A stretch of 64,000 nucleotides of DNA. Source: Pseudomonas extremorientalis (GTDB lineage: Bacteria > Pseudomonadota > Gammaproteobacteria > Pseudomonadales > Pseudomonadaceae). The stretch covers positions 1-64,000 of the forward strand of contig NZ_MDGK01000052.1 in assembly GCF_001870465.1 (NCBI RefSeq). Reading direction: 5' to 3'. A program made the translations under genes and the position numbers. Under the pieces are notes generated by a model that was not told the origin of the DNA, ran no database searches, and saw nothing but the letters and a program-made list of their open reading frames with translations. Below, piece by piece: positions 44,901-53,824 of the stretch; positions within the stretch are counted from its first letter, which is position 1, and every line of letters starts with the position of its first letter.

Positions 44901-47900
44901 GACAGATACTGGGATTTGTGGCTTTACGTTTGCGAAGAACATGATTGGGCGACCGAGTTTAACGTCCGAGGTTATGACTGGCTTTATGCAGTTGAGGGAC
45001 TCGACAAACTTCTTGCCCCGAACCCATGGATGGAGAACGATCAGTCCCAGAGTCAGGTTCCGGGGAATCGTGCGACGCTAGTTGCATTGGCAAGTGTCGT
45101 AGGCTCAACGAGTTTCTTTGATAACCTGCCACCAAGCTTGGTAAATCATATTCACATCCGTCACCGTTCTCGCCTAGTTACAATGAAGGCTCGAAGGCTG
45201 GACCGACCGCAAGAAATGCCGCCTGCCTCATCCCCTCAAGGATCCCGTCAACTCACTCGAATCGAATGGCTTTGTTTTGCTGCGGAGCAGCTTCGCGAAC
45301 CCCACGCGAATGTTCATCCGATTAACCCGTTGGTACAAAGAAGGCCAGTGGGGCATCGTGCGTCGCTCGCCCAAAATATCTGCGATCTATTGCTGCCGGA
45401 TCAAGGCCAAGATGCATCAGGAGATTTGGACGCGGCCCGAGATCTAGCCCTGGACATGGTTATACGTAACGTACAAAGCATTAGACTTAACGATGTTATA
45501 AGGTACTTTGGACACCTTCTGACAATTAACGGCGAAACGGACTCCATTACTATTTTGCCCAGTCTGCCTCTCAGTACTCAGGAAGCGTTTTGGGGTTATT
45601 CGGGCATTCCTGAAAAGTATTTGCTATATCGATTCTCAAAAGGCATTCCAAAGGAGCAGGTGGTACTTTTTGGCGTGGAGCTTACTGAGGCAGAAGCACC
45701 TGTTTCAATGCCAAAAGTTCTGGAGCTTAAACCCGCTAAACTAAATGAACTACTCACTCGCAGCACTACTAGCGCCCCCGTACCGTGGAAAACATTCGTA
45801 GCCACACAGGCAGGCGGTACGTGTAGAACCCACCTTGCAGCGAATCTGTTTAGGTCTCTCCTTGCCTTGCAGAAACAAAGTGAGGACGCAGATGGAAATG
45901 TTGCAGTGCCGGTCGTGCAGCACCTCTTTGTGAGCACTGAGCAGGACGGACGAAAAATACTGCACTTGCTAGCAGACCCTGTCCCTCATGTTGAGCTTGG
46001 TGTCAGCGCTTGGCATGGCGACGCAGACGGACGTCTGCGAGTAGTCAATATCCCTCATACCGGCGCAGACTTCTGGCGAGTTGGTTGGGTGGTGGCAGAC
46101 GCGCTTGGGCTTGCCGTAGATATGGCTGGCGAAGGCGGAGAGCGTGATGAAACACTAGGCGAGACTAGAACCTCTGTTGAGCATTACATTTTACGGCAGC
46201 AGCTGCGGAAGCTACAGGGGGTCTACCTTTCAGATTCACAGATTTGGTCGACTGATCAAGACGGTATACCGAACACAGTAAAGCGTGCTTTGGACTTGCT
46301 CCTCGCATTCGACTCGGAGTCCTCACCCGAACAACAAACTAGACAGTTATTCGAAATGGAGGCCGAAACTCGCGCCATGGCGCTTAGGCTCCAGCAGTTT
46401 GGAATGGGGCTTCGCAATCATCTGCACGAAGTGCCATTACGTGTACTAAATCGACTCCCTCTATGGGCCTTGCAAAATCTCTGTCTAAGCGAGCAGGGCC
46501 CCGGGCTGCGTCCAGACTTCGCTCTGATGCTAGCTCTTGCGTCTGCCGTCGATTGTAAAGAGTCTGGCACAGTCGAACCCCTCGCGGGAGCATCGCAAGC
46601 ATTGCGAAACTCGTTAGTTCTGGCTGCGACAGCCGTTGGACTAAGGGGATGTGTGTCCTCATTGTGGGGGGTATCGCGAGAGAAAGGTGCGCGACGTATG
46701 CCTGATAGGCTTCCAATTCCTGCGAACTGGAACCCTCCTGATGCTGTGCATAATGACCCCCAACCTGACTACACAGCGATACGCAAATGGTTGATTGAAG
46801 GAGAATGGGCAGCCCTCACAACCGCCAGTCCATGGCATTGGATGTTGGCGTTAATCGGGATACTGGAAGGCACCTGTCCACAGGCTTTTGATCTAATGCC
46901 TTTGCGAAAAATCTATTCAATGCTTTCCGTATGGCAAAGCGATCCTTCCAGTGTAGGTGAGCATGCTGTATGGCCGTACGATGGTTTACCTGCAATCCCG
47001 ACAGAAAGGTGGGTAGAGCTGCTTGAGGCTCTTCCTGTTGCTATGAAAGAGTTGGATGAGCTGTTGGGTATCCACGTTGTTAGCGCCACAGCTGCTCAAT
47101 ATCGTCGCAACCCCAATACTGATGAATTCACAGATGCCTTCAGTGAGGAATGGTCACTCAGCAAGCCACAATATACCGGTATAGGCGCAGCGGATCGGGT
47201 GGCGCGTGTTCGCAGTGGCGCTCGCAACCTTAGCGTATGGAGCGAGGTGCGCAGGAAAGCAGATAACGAGCTGCTATCGGTTCATACTCTAGATCGAAAG
47301 CTCGGCGACTGGGCCGGGATGGCTACTCCTGAAAGGGGTAAGCGTGTGCTGCCCGACGTAACAATCACCGCACCTAAAGCTACGGCTGAAAACGCAACTT
47401 TTCCCCGGCCGGCCGCTGAGCGGAAGACAGATCCAACTGGTGATCAATCTCAGCCAACTAGTCGGGTCGATGCAGTCAAAGAACGTTCTGACGTAAATGA
47501 TTCTAGGAATAGCGAGTCGAGTGAACCTGACTCACAAAATTTTGATATTGAGTTCCGAGCATCCCAAAGGAATTCTTGGAAAAGGCGCGGGGAGGCTAAG
47601 TCTGACGCACAAATGCGGGTAGCGCTTTTTCAATGGAAGATCGTGGATACTTACTCGCATCCTCTTGCAGAGGCGGGCTTAGTTGGCTTCGACCTGCCTC
47701 TTTGGGTCAACGATGAAATCGAAGATCACTGTATTGATGATTTCAAGGATTTGAGTGAGGCTTCTAAGCAAGGGCAGGAGTACAAATGGAAAGAGCAGCG
47801 AAGTATTGAGAGCTGGCCAGAACACCGAAGAAGGGCACTACTAAAGAGAGCTCTTGAAGCTTGTACGGACTTGGGTGTTGAACTCCTCGTTCTCCCAGAA

Positions 47901-49316
47901 GTATCAGTCCGACCCGATACTATTGAATGGTTAAGAGACAAGGCATTAGCCAATCATAAAAATCTTTGGGTTTTGGCCGGCACTTATAGGCAGTTTGAGC
48001 CAAGCAACTCAGATAAACATCTGATGGAGCCGCTCACTCTGTTATGGCACCCACCAGAGGCTTTGGCACGACAACTCGGGGTGGACGAAGCTAAAACTTT
48101 CGAGTTTGTCAGGGGGAAAAAATACCGGGCGGTGGCGGCTAAGGAATTCTTCCAACCCCAGTGGGATCCGCTTAAGCCGCTCTTTTCCAAAGAGCGGCTG
48201 TTGCACGAGGTACTCGAAACGGTGGGCTGGGCATCCTTCACGGATAAAACGATGGTGGACCTAAAAGCTCTTCTGACTGCCCTTGATGAAAAATCACCGG
48301 TAATGCAGTACTGCATGGAGCTAATTTGCTCGGAGCTGTTTTTGATGACCAGCCCCGCCAATATTCGCCCCCTACAGAACGAAATTGCGGCATTACTTCA
48401 ACGCTTTCCCAATAAGCAAGCCGACAAGGCAAGCGAAATTGTTCTCGAGGACTTCAAGGCGTTAGGAGAGCTCCTCGATGTGGCCCAACTTAAGCGTCCT
48501 CGGCGCTCAGTGCTCCTTGTTCCGGCCGCTACGTCTCGGACCAATGACTACTGGCACGCTGGCCAAGCGAGCGTACTGGCGTCTGGTACAGCAACAGTAT
48601 TCTGCAATGCAGTTTTGGATAGGGCATTTGTGGGAGGGAGCTGCTTCATTGGCATTGATGCCGTGTCGCAAGCGACAAGGCATACGGGGATAGTAAGTGC
48701 TTTGACCCCTTATCATGGGTGGCATAAGGGCATTTATTTGGGGCGTGCGTCCGACGCGCTTTCGAAGGCAGACCAAGCATTAGTTGTTGTGGATCTAGAC
48801 CCTATTCATGTCGTAAGCGGAAAACCACGTCCACAATTGTTGGCCGAACCAATGTCGATGGTGGCTTACCTTCCCGTTGTTGAAATACTGGACCGGGAAA
48901 AAAACAGCCACGAATTAGCACGGCTGTTGAGCGAGAAAGTAGATTTAAAATTTCGTGGTCGACTTGGTGAGCTAATGAAGTATGTAAGCCATCGGACCAA
49001 AAATTCGAAGAAATTTTACTCTTCCCTCGAACAACTTATTGGGCGGAGGGATAGTCCGAGACTAGAAGGGCAGGAGCTTGAGGATTTCACAAAATTTTTC
49101 TCTGACGATTATGCCGTCCGTGAGCGTTTAATTGCGTGGCAAAACGACCGTCATCAGCAGCCATCGTCATTGTCAAACCCCTTGGGCTTAGAGCCTGCTT
49201 GGCTTGATTGTTTAGTCGCGGATTTAACGGCTGGGGGGGACTTAGCTACTGTGACCGTGCCGTCCTGGACCGCCGAAGATGCGGGTCATCCGGGAGAAAT
49301 GATGCCCGAGAAGTAA
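41964..49316 (+). CDS. giant primase-like / reverse transcriptase / nitrilase fusion (DRT1-like, candidate defence protein)
   Basis: About 2450 residues. Seen in order (GTG at 41964 = residue 1): CHC2 zinc finger with Cys37, His40, Cys62, Cys65 (CPFH and CFAC); TOPRIM domain with Glu285 (LVEGFLDALRF) and Asp339/Asp341 (MMDNDRAG); reverse transcriptase at about 560-870 with motif A Asp700 (LRLDAKRYYDSI), motif B GIPQGPVISA and motif C YVDD (Asp831/832); about 880 residues without a recognised domain; a C-terminal nitrilase-fold domain from 1884 with candidate triad Glu1979 (LVLPEV), Lys2060 (AAKEFF) and Cys2122 (LICSEL). RT plus nitrilase is known in type 1 defence-associated RTs; the CHC2-TOPRIM front is a DnaG-like primase part. 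GTG is chosen because GGAGG lies just before it; a TTG at 41943 would add seven residues. Codon use is more AT-rich than neighbours. Likely foreign cargo with an anti-phage role (inference). Confidence 0.9.
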   Translation: MDVYDINEVLDKAPLHDVARSLGMVLEQRGTTLKTICPFHQDSKPSLNLFPADAQGPAHFHCFACGAHGFAIDLVKQVQGVEFLPAVQWLAKTFGIKSKRQTTTGRATEKSLKERALIFAQKTFDKHHDTARFQAWCAERSFDPEFLYREGLRCITHSVLVSELGAMSHGVRLEIIDGLLSLGFLVRLRKQTNSSQLKLTIPDQFRDYFHDGRVLIPIRSGQGVTSKIEGYAGRSLDAVPAEGIAKYLLSPGLRKADQLFNAHQALPAVAKELKASQATALYLVEGFLDALRFQSLGLHAVALMGTSLSDPQFEQLKQLAEDLPAGQEQTEFDVVIMMDNDRAGLTGANRLVRRLLGWRGARLRWVGFDQNAVNSLGKDPDTCLQKEESGTSAKELLDKYTLPAVAVLLVAELERTDATELQVESWTTMTFSRKERALFRVARSIRQLAGRQSLHQLEAWLNAHLRGHAGTWWQDLHDLLLDQDIARERFKASEVFLNGQAERLRQARVLAYHGARRGELPCDEEVWLTLDVSARLFDQLATDRLWLPRWESAGIYDAVYLPRKLSADAKVLDDPRLKVMPHPADLHLQQVLLNELLTQRHDQLTSAGKMFSEYVPAVRWYSSQQRLEVTGNEDELLALDGEVPALSFGYQVDMDVLEGRRPPSDQGMFRPYGQCWRAFMESLHKQSSAIGNRVHVLRLDAKRYYDSIQRYVVRDALLNPVKQALIGNGTDFFYTLLNRPQTESPELVAECFVDRLCDSLFAYSYPDPDTGETKFSQESIGIPQGPVISAYIGTIALFPVDLAARRFMRSHVRQGPNQSIMPRLGYARYVDDIVLLSDSEELLSELRQTLQASASKLDITLLLKGDSVESGTPAEIMQQLNEGRGFAASLPAWEPPFVGDGESGWGLGGDLPQMDRQCALRLLRHPGLMDNPSKIHEKIKEAIFAPDLRPTDLGLCARWIWWEVATGLTAQNATPQKIWDRYWDLWLYVCEEHDWATEFNVRGYDWLYAVEGLDKLLAPNPWMENDQSQSQVPGNRATLVALASVVGSTSFFDNLPPSLVNHIHIRHRSRLVTMKARRLDRPQEMPPASSPQGSRQLTRIEWLCFAAEQLREPHANVHPINPLVQRRPVGHRASLAQNICDLLLPDQGQDASGDLDAARDLALDMVIRNVQSIRLNDVIRYFGHLLTINGETDSITILPSLPLSTQEAFWGYSGIPEKYLLYRFSKGIPKEQVVLFGVELTEAEAPVSMPKVLELKPAKLNELLTRSTTSAPVPWKTFVATQAGGTCRTHLAANLFRSLLALQKQSEDADGNVAVPVVQHLFVSTEQDGRKILHLLADPVPHVELGVSAWHGDADGRLRVVNIPHTGADFWRVGWVVADALGLAVDMAGEGGERDETLGETRTSVEHYILRQQLRKLQGVYLSDSQIWSTDQDGIPNTVKRALDLLLAFDSESSPEQQTRQLFEMEAETRAMALRLQQFGMGLRNHLHEVPLRVLNRLPLWALQNLCLSEQGPGLRPDFALMLALASAVDCKESGTVEPLAGASQALRNSLVLAATAVGLRGCVSSLWGVSREKGARRMPDRLPIPANWNPPDAVHNDPQPDYTAIRKWLIEGEWAALTTASPWHWMLALIGILEGTCPQAFDLMPLRKIYSMLSVWQSDPSSVGEHAVWPYDGLPAIPTERWVELLEALPVAMKELDELLGIHVVSATAAQYRRNPNTDEFTDAFSEEWSLSKPQYTGIGAADRVARVRSGARNLSVWSEVRRKADNELLSVHTLDRKLGDWAGMATPERGKRVLPDVTITAPKATAENATFPRPAAERKTDPTGDQSQPTSRVDAVKERSDVNDSRNSESSEPDSQNFDIEFRASQRNSWKRRGEAKSDAQMRVALFQWKIVDTYSHPLAEAGLVGFDLPLWVNDEIEDHCIDDFKDLSEASKQGQEYKWKEQRSIESWPEHRRRALLKRALEACTDLGVELLVLPEVSVRPDTIEWLRDKALANHKNLWVLAGTYRQFEPSNSDKHLMEPLTLLWHPPEALARQLGVDEAKTFEFVRGKKYRAVAAKEFFQPQWDPLKPLFSKERLLHEVLETVGWASFTDKTMVDLKALLTALDEKSPVMQYCMELICSELFLMTSPANIRPLQNEIAALLQRFPNKQADKASEIVLEDFKALGELLDVAQLKRPRRSVLLVPAATSRTNDYWHAGQASVLASGTATVFCNAVLDRAFVGGSCFIGIDAVSQATRHTGIVSALTPYHGWHKGIYLGRASDALSKADQALVVVDLDPIHVVSGKPRPQLLAEPMSMVAYLPVVEILDREKNSHELARLLSEKVDLKFRGRLGELMKYVSHRTKNSKKFYSSLEQLIGRRDSPRLEGQELEDFTKFFSDDYAVRERLIAWQNDRHQQPSSLSNPLGLEPAWLDCLVADLTAGGDLATVTVPSWTAEDAGHPGEMMPEK

Positions 49317-49410
49317 GGCAATGCTCGTGTAGTACATCCATGCAAAGCCGCTACTCATTATAAACGCTCTGCATTTGCGCTAGGTGATGGGACGTGACGG
49401 GGAGAGTAAA

Positions 49411-49430
49411 CAGCCCGCGAGGGCGGGCTG
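49411..49430 (-). terminator. terminator of the satellite replication operon
   Basis: CAGCCCGC and GCGGGCTG pair around a GAGG loop; in the minus direction the hairpin is followed by TTTACT. It lies nine bases past the stop of the coiled-coil gene, ending the minus-strand operon before the convergent giant gene. Confidence 0.75.
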
Positions 49431-49438
49431 ATTCGGGG

Positions 49439-50296
49439 TTACGCGGCGAGTAGTTCCTCCAGGGAGATGTTGCGGGCGACTGCTGCCAATTCGGCACGAT
49501 CAAGTCTGGAATGGAAGGGCCCGAAGCGAGGCACATCAAGCCGAGACAATACATCGCCCATCCCGCCTCTTTGGTAGCTGACGGCAACTATGCGCGCGCC
49601 CAAATCCATCAGTCGCTCGGTTGCGGCATTCCATTCCTCGTCCAGTGCAAATCCTATTGCACTCAATGCTACTGCCTTGGCTTCATCTCCACGTTGGCGG
49701 GCATTCGTAATTTGAGCTTCAAGACTATCAAGCTCGACTTGGAGAGCACCGAGGATCAGGTCTTGCCTTCTGACCTGCTCGTCCGTTGTTGCCAGTTGCT
49801 TAGCAGCCTTTTGCATTTCGCCGCTTGCTGATTTTTCTCCTTCGCTGTCGCCACTTGCCAGGCATTTTGCGTAGGACGTCGCCGCGTCACGCTCAGCTTG
49901 TTGCGCCTTTTCCAGGGCTTGATCGGCTTCTGATTGAATTGTCTGAAACCGCTCGTTCAGGTGCGACTTTTTCCGTTCCAGCGCTTCGACTTCAGCGGTT
50001 GCATCGGTCATCGCTTGAATAGCGTCAGCTTTGATCTGATCAATTTTTTCCAGCTTCTCCAAGTGTTGAAGCTTGCGATCAATTGATGCCAGCTCATCAG
50101 GAATCGCATCTATCCGGGCTTTGACGCTTGATAATTTTTCCATAGCCTCGCGGCTTTCAGGGCTTCCAATTACGTTGCCATTCGCACTGAATCCGCTGGG
50201 TGCATTGCGCCATTCGGCTTCCAGTTGTGGCAGGCTTTCTTCCAGTGTTTCCAGTTCTTGAATCAAGGCGGCTTGTTGCTGTTTTAGCTGGTTCAT
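49439..50296 (-). CDS. coiled-coil protein of unknown function
   Basis: 285 residues. Residues 1-200 are almost continuous coiled coil with charged heptads (LETLEESLPQLEAEW, KAEVEALERKK-like stretches), and a short globular C-terminal part holds GARIVAVSYQRGGMGDVLSRL and ends LAAVARNISLEELLAA. It is the last gene of the satellite operon, 90 bases after the primase gene. Proteins of this kind follow the primase in many Pseudomonas P4-like elements; their function is not known to me. No nuclease or ATPase motif is visible. Confidence 0.75.
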   Translation of the reverse strand: MNQLKQQQAALIQELETLEESLPQLEAEWRNAPSGFSANGNVIGSPESREAMEKLSSVKARIDAIPDELASIDRKLQHLEKLEKIDQIKADAIQAMTDATAEVEALERKKSHLNERFQTIQSEADQALEKAQQAERDAATSYAKCLASGDSEGEKSASGEMQKAAKQLATTDEQVRRQDLILGALQVELDSLEAQITNARQRGDEAKAVALSAIGFALDEEWNAATERLMDLGARIVAVSYQRGGMGDVLSRLDVPRFGPFHSRLDRAELAAVARNISLEELLAA

Positions 50297-50385
50297 GTTG
50301 CGTTCCTAAAGGCGAAAGGTTGATTGGTTTTTTTCGTTGGCGGGCCAGGCCAAGGTGAGCCTGCATTCCTCATGGTGCCGCCCTG

Positions 50386-53274
50386 TTAGGCCGCCTGGGT
50401 GCCGTGATCACCTTGTTCTGGCACTGCGACAACCACATAGCAGCGCTGCAAACCCAGTCCGGGTAGTCGCACTGCGGTTGAGGCTTTGCCGTCCTTTCCA
50501 GGCTCTAGAACACCCCTTCGCAAAAGCTCTTTGTTGACCGCACTCAGGTTCATGCCTCGGAAGATCTCAGAGCGCCATGCTTCCGGCAGCACGTAGTAGG
50601 TGTTGGTGGTGTGAAGGGCGTCGCCCATGCCGTGTTCCATCGTCTTGCGAAAGCCCAGCCGATCAATCGTGCGTGGGCCGTGCTCATCGATCTTGGCGGC
50701 GGCAGATTCCCAGCGGGTAAAGCGGCTTTCTCCATAGCGTTCGATGACCTGTCTCAGCCGCGCCAAAATCGCATCACCCTCGAAGTTACCGGCGCCGCCA
50801 CGCTCGGCTAGCCACGCATGCAGGCACACCCGTGCGGCGGTCGTGGCTGTGCCATCCGGCCAGCCGGTGACGCCGAAGGCGGTGGCCAACTCTCCTGCGG
50901 CGGCTGCGAGGCCGAAGCGAAGGGCGGCACGCTGCGCCTGACCACTGGCCAAGGCGGGCAGGTTTTGGGTGATGAACTGCTCCACCGTGCGGCGAACGAT
51001 CACCGACCACCTGAGCATTTCTCCAGGCGCACACAGTGCGTGCAGGAAGGCGGTGAGGGGCGTGCCGTAGTATTTGGCTACGCGGGCCTTGAGCGCATCG
51101 GAGAGGGTGGCAGCGTCCTCAAAACCGTTCAGCACATCGAACATGCCGAGGCCTTTGCTGGCATCCGCTGGCACGGCGAGCATGCGCACCTCCATACCGG
51201 CTTTCAGCTCCTTGTTTGCATCCGCCATGTGCTGCGCCAACGTCTTCTCGCCGGTTGAGAGAAACAGCAAGCGCCACTCCTGCACCTGTCGGCCCGCTTG
51301 TCCTCGATCATTCGCCCGGGCCTTGCCGGTGCCGTTGCCGAGCATGTACACCGTCTCGCCAATAATGCGCGGGTCGCACATGCCGATTTCATCCAGTACC
51401 AGGAGACCGTCTGAGTGTGCGGCGGCGATGGACTCCAGGGCGTTATCCGTGGAGCGCCACGAGCGCACCAGACGGGGCCCACCATAAACCGAGGCTGCCA
51501 CTTGCAAGTGAGTGGTCTTGCCGCCGGAGCTGTCGCCGTAGAGGTGGAAGCCGCCCGACTCATGTCCGAGCATGTTCAACAGTGGGCCTGCAAAGGCCAC
51601 AGAGACGACAAACGCTAAGCGGTGGTTGCCAACGCACAGCGCGCCGATTTGTTGCTGCCATTGCTCCAGAGAGCCGGCCTCGCTGATCGGTGGCAGTTGG
51701 GCACCGGCTTCATAAAAATGCAGGTGCTCGGAGTGTGAGCCGATCTGTTGTTCGGGTAGAAGGAATGCGTTTTCGTGCCAACCCAGGCGCGTTACCAAAC
51801 GTGCGCGCTGGGCGCTGTCGAAGCCACCGAGGTAACTCTGCAGATCATTGCGTGCGTTACGTCCAGACCGGCTTCCCGCGAGGCGCAGGCCCATGTCGAC
51901 CAACGGCCCGAGTACATCCTTGCCGAAGTCGCCGGTCATGGTTCGTGCCGGAATGTTCCAGCGTTTTTTTGCGCCGTCCGGGTCGTCGAACTCGACCAAT
52001 AACCCCCAGTTATGGCCCTTGTCGTCGCGAGTACGGGCGATGATTTCGAGAGGCGAACACACAGGACGCGCCTCGCCATCATCGCCGGAATAAAACACCC
52101 CTTCAGACGTCAGGCGAAAGCCGCCCGGCAATAGGTCATTTTTCGATTTCGCAGGGCGTTTGGCGGGTGCCTTGGCCTTCTGTTCTTGAGGTTCAGTTGG
52201 CTCAGCGGCACCGCCGAAAAACTCACCGCTGCGCACCAGCTCGGCTACGTGGCCAGCGGTCCACCCTTTGGCTAACGCATCCGCTGCATCGTCGCCGTCT
52301 GCCCATTTTCCACCCTTGATGAGCGTGGGCTTTCCGCCTTTGCTGCTGGGCTTGAGCTTGAACACGTCGAGCGAGATTCGTTGTACCGAAGCGACGCCCA
52401 GCTCAATCAACTTGAGCTCGATGGCGCCCATGCAGGTCTTCCCGCTGGCATCGTTATCCGGCCATAGCACCACCGTGCGCCCTTTGAGTGGCGTCAGGTC
52501 GGCCTTGTGCCAAGAGTTGGAGCCGTTCGGCCAGCACGTGGCTACATGGTCGGGCATCAGTTCAGCGGCGGCATCAGCAGCCTTTTCGCCTTCACACAGC
52601 ACCACAGGCGCATCGGCGCGCTGTGCCAGCTCATCCAGGCGCAGCAGTGGCCGAGGCTCCAGCAATCCTTGCCAGCGCCATTGCGTGGTTTGCCCATCGG
52701 AGCGCTTGCACCAGGTCAACGGTGCGAAAACCTTTCGCGGCTTGCCGTCTTCATCGGGACCCAGGTCGAAGCGATACAGCGCCATGACCGGCTGGCCCTG
52801 AGCATCGCGATAGATCCACACTTTGGACGGAACACCGTGTTGCCGGTGTTTGGTTGGACACTTATTCATGGCCTCGGCCGGGATCGGTTCAATCGCAATC
52901 CACTCCGGCGTTGCGCTTTTGACCGGTGCGCTTTTGGCAGTCGCAGAGCCAGCGGAAACACTGAGCAGATCCGCCAGCTTTTTGCAGGCATCAACGTCCG
53001 TGCCGCCGTCGATGTAGCGCACCAGATCGATCAGGTCGCCGCCCTTATCACCGGTGGCGAAATCCGCCCAGGTGCCTTTGCTCAAATTGACCTTGAGTGA
53101 GCCTGCACGTTTGTCCGTGCGCGTCGGGTTTGGTGCGGTGTATTCCTTGCCACCATCGACGCGTTTGCCGTTCGGTAGCCAATGCGCAAGCACACGGTCG
53201 ATGTGCTTCAGGGCAACGCTTTTTACGTCGGCAAAGCTGGGGCGTTTTGAGGTGTTGCCGGTGCGTTGAGTCAT
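50386..53274 (-). CDS. TOPRIM/DUF927 primase-helicase (satellite replication protein)
   Basis: 962 residues. The N-terminal DNA-primase-like part holds a TOPRIM core with Glu228 (VVLCEGEKAADAA) and Asp273/Asp275 (LWPDNDASGK). The C-terminal DUF927 helicase part has Walker A GDSSGGKTT (580-588), Walker B LLVLDEIG (Asp628/Glu629) and a sensor segment LLFLSTGE. There is no clear CHC2 cysteine set. The basic Ala/Pro/Lys linker at 355-380 separates the two parts. It is the functional counterpart of the P4 alpha protein and should start replication at the element's iterons. Its ATG overlaps the preceding stop (ATGA). Confidence 0.9.
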   Translation of the reverse strand: MTQRTGNTSKRPSFADVKSVALKHIDRVLAHWLPNGKRVDGGKEYTAPNPTRTDKRAGSLKVNLSKGTWADFATGDKGGDLIDLVRYIDGGTDVDACKKLADLLSVSAGSATAKSAPVKSATPEWIAIEPIPAEAMNKCPTKHRQHGVPSKVWIYRDAQGQPVMALYRFDLGPDEDGKPRKVFAPLTWCKRSDGQTTQWRWQGLLEPRPLLRLDELAQRADAPVVLCEGEKAADAAAELMPDHVATCWPNGSNSWHKADLTPLKGRTVVLWPDNDASGKTCMGAIELKLIELGVASVQRISLDVFKLKPSSKGGKPTLIKGGKWADGDDAADALAKGWTAGHVAELVRSGEFFGGAAEPTEPQEQKAKAPAKRPAKSKNDLLPGGFRLTSEGVFYSGDDGEARPVCSPLEIIARTRDDKGHNWGLLVEFDDPDGAKKRWNIPARTMTGDFGKDVLGPLVDMGLRLAGSRSGRNARNDLQSYLGGFDSAQRARLVTRLGWHENAFLLPEQQIGSHSEHLHFYEAGAQLPPISEAGSLEQWQQQIGALCVGNHRLAFVVSVAFAGPLLNMLGHESGGFHLYGDSSGGKTTHLQVAASVYGGPRLVRSWRSTDNALESIAAAHSDGLLVLDEIGMCDPRIIGETVYMLGNGTGKARANDRGQAGRQVQEWRLLFLSTGEKTLAQHMADANKELKAGMEVRMLAVPADASKGLGMFDVLNGFEDAATLSDALKARVAKYYGTPLTAFLHALCAPGEMLRWSVIVRRTVEQFITQNLPALASGQAQRAALRFGLAAAAGELATAFGVTGWPDGTATTAARVCLHAWLAERGGAGNFEGDAILARLRQVIERYGESRFTRWESAAAKIDEHGPRTIDRLGFRKTMEHGMGDALHTTNTYYVLPEAWRSEIFRGMNLSAVNKELLRRGVLEPGKDGKASTAVRLPGLGLQRCYVVVAVPEQGDHGTQAA

Positions 53275-53543
53275 AGGGCGGTCCTCGACTCAAGCAACGC
53301 CTCGTTCACGTCGTCGATCAGTGCCTTGGCCATCTCGCCGAGGTAGAACGCAGGCCAACTAAAACGTTCGCCCGCATCGCTGATGGCGGCGTCGAGGATC
53401 AGTTGATTGGAGTGGTGCAGAATCTGGGAGACGGCTTCAAGTGCGTCCTCTAGCGGGATACCGGCATTCACCCGAAACAGGTTTTGGCCATCACCGTTGG
53501 CTGGGGAAAACTCAGAGCGCCCAAGCGTGCTGGAGTGGGTCAC
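53271..53543 (-). CDS. DUF3077 family small protein
   Basis: 90 residues from a GTG at 53543, which overlaps the upstream stop as GTGA. The segment FRVNAGIPLEDALEAVSQILHH is typical of DUF3077 proteins, small proteins that occur in multiple copies in Pseudomonas. The stop overlaps the primase start. Function unknown. Confidence 0.75.
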   Translation of the reverse strand: MTHSSTLGRSEFSPANGDGQNLFRVNAGIPLEDALEAVSQILHHSNQLILDAAISDAGERFSWPAFYLGEMAKALIDDVNEALLESRTAL

Positions 53544-53824
53544 AGAGCACCGCCTTTCTGGCCCATCGGCACAGAGGAAGCATCGCCATACATGGTGAGT
53601 GTTTTGATCAAGCCCAAGGTGCCGCGCACGTCCCAAATAACAGACGACAGGACGCGGTTGGAGAGCAGGGGTTTATCGCCGTCTAAGTGATCTTCCAGCA
53701 GCATGAGAACTGAATCGGCGCGGTCGAGCGCACAAGTGATGGCGTCGATAGGCAGACCGGCTTCGGCGTCTTGGCTGACGCAGAGGAGATCCTCGGGCAG
53801 TGAAAAGCCTTGGAGCATGCTCAT
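53540..53824 (-). CDS. small protein of unknown function, DUF3077-adjacent
   Basis: 94 residues, helical, acidic centre (LDRADSVLMLLEDHLDGDK). It has a similar layout to the next gene (short N-terminal extension, then a helical core), so it could be a distant DUF3077 paralogue. Overlaps both neighbours by four bases (ATGA and GTGA), so it is part of the satellite operon. Function unknown. Confidence 0.7.
   Translation of the reverse strand: MSMLQGFSLPEDLLCVSQDAEAGLPIDAITCALDRADSVLMLLEDHLDGDKPLLSNRVLSSVIWDVRGTLGLIKTLTMYGDASSVPMGQKGGAL

Noticed and set aside
49439..50296. An effector partner of the giant RT protein
   Set aside because: It is on the opposite strand, belongs to the satellite operon behind the primase and is separated from the giant gene by a terminator; no catalytic motif is visible.
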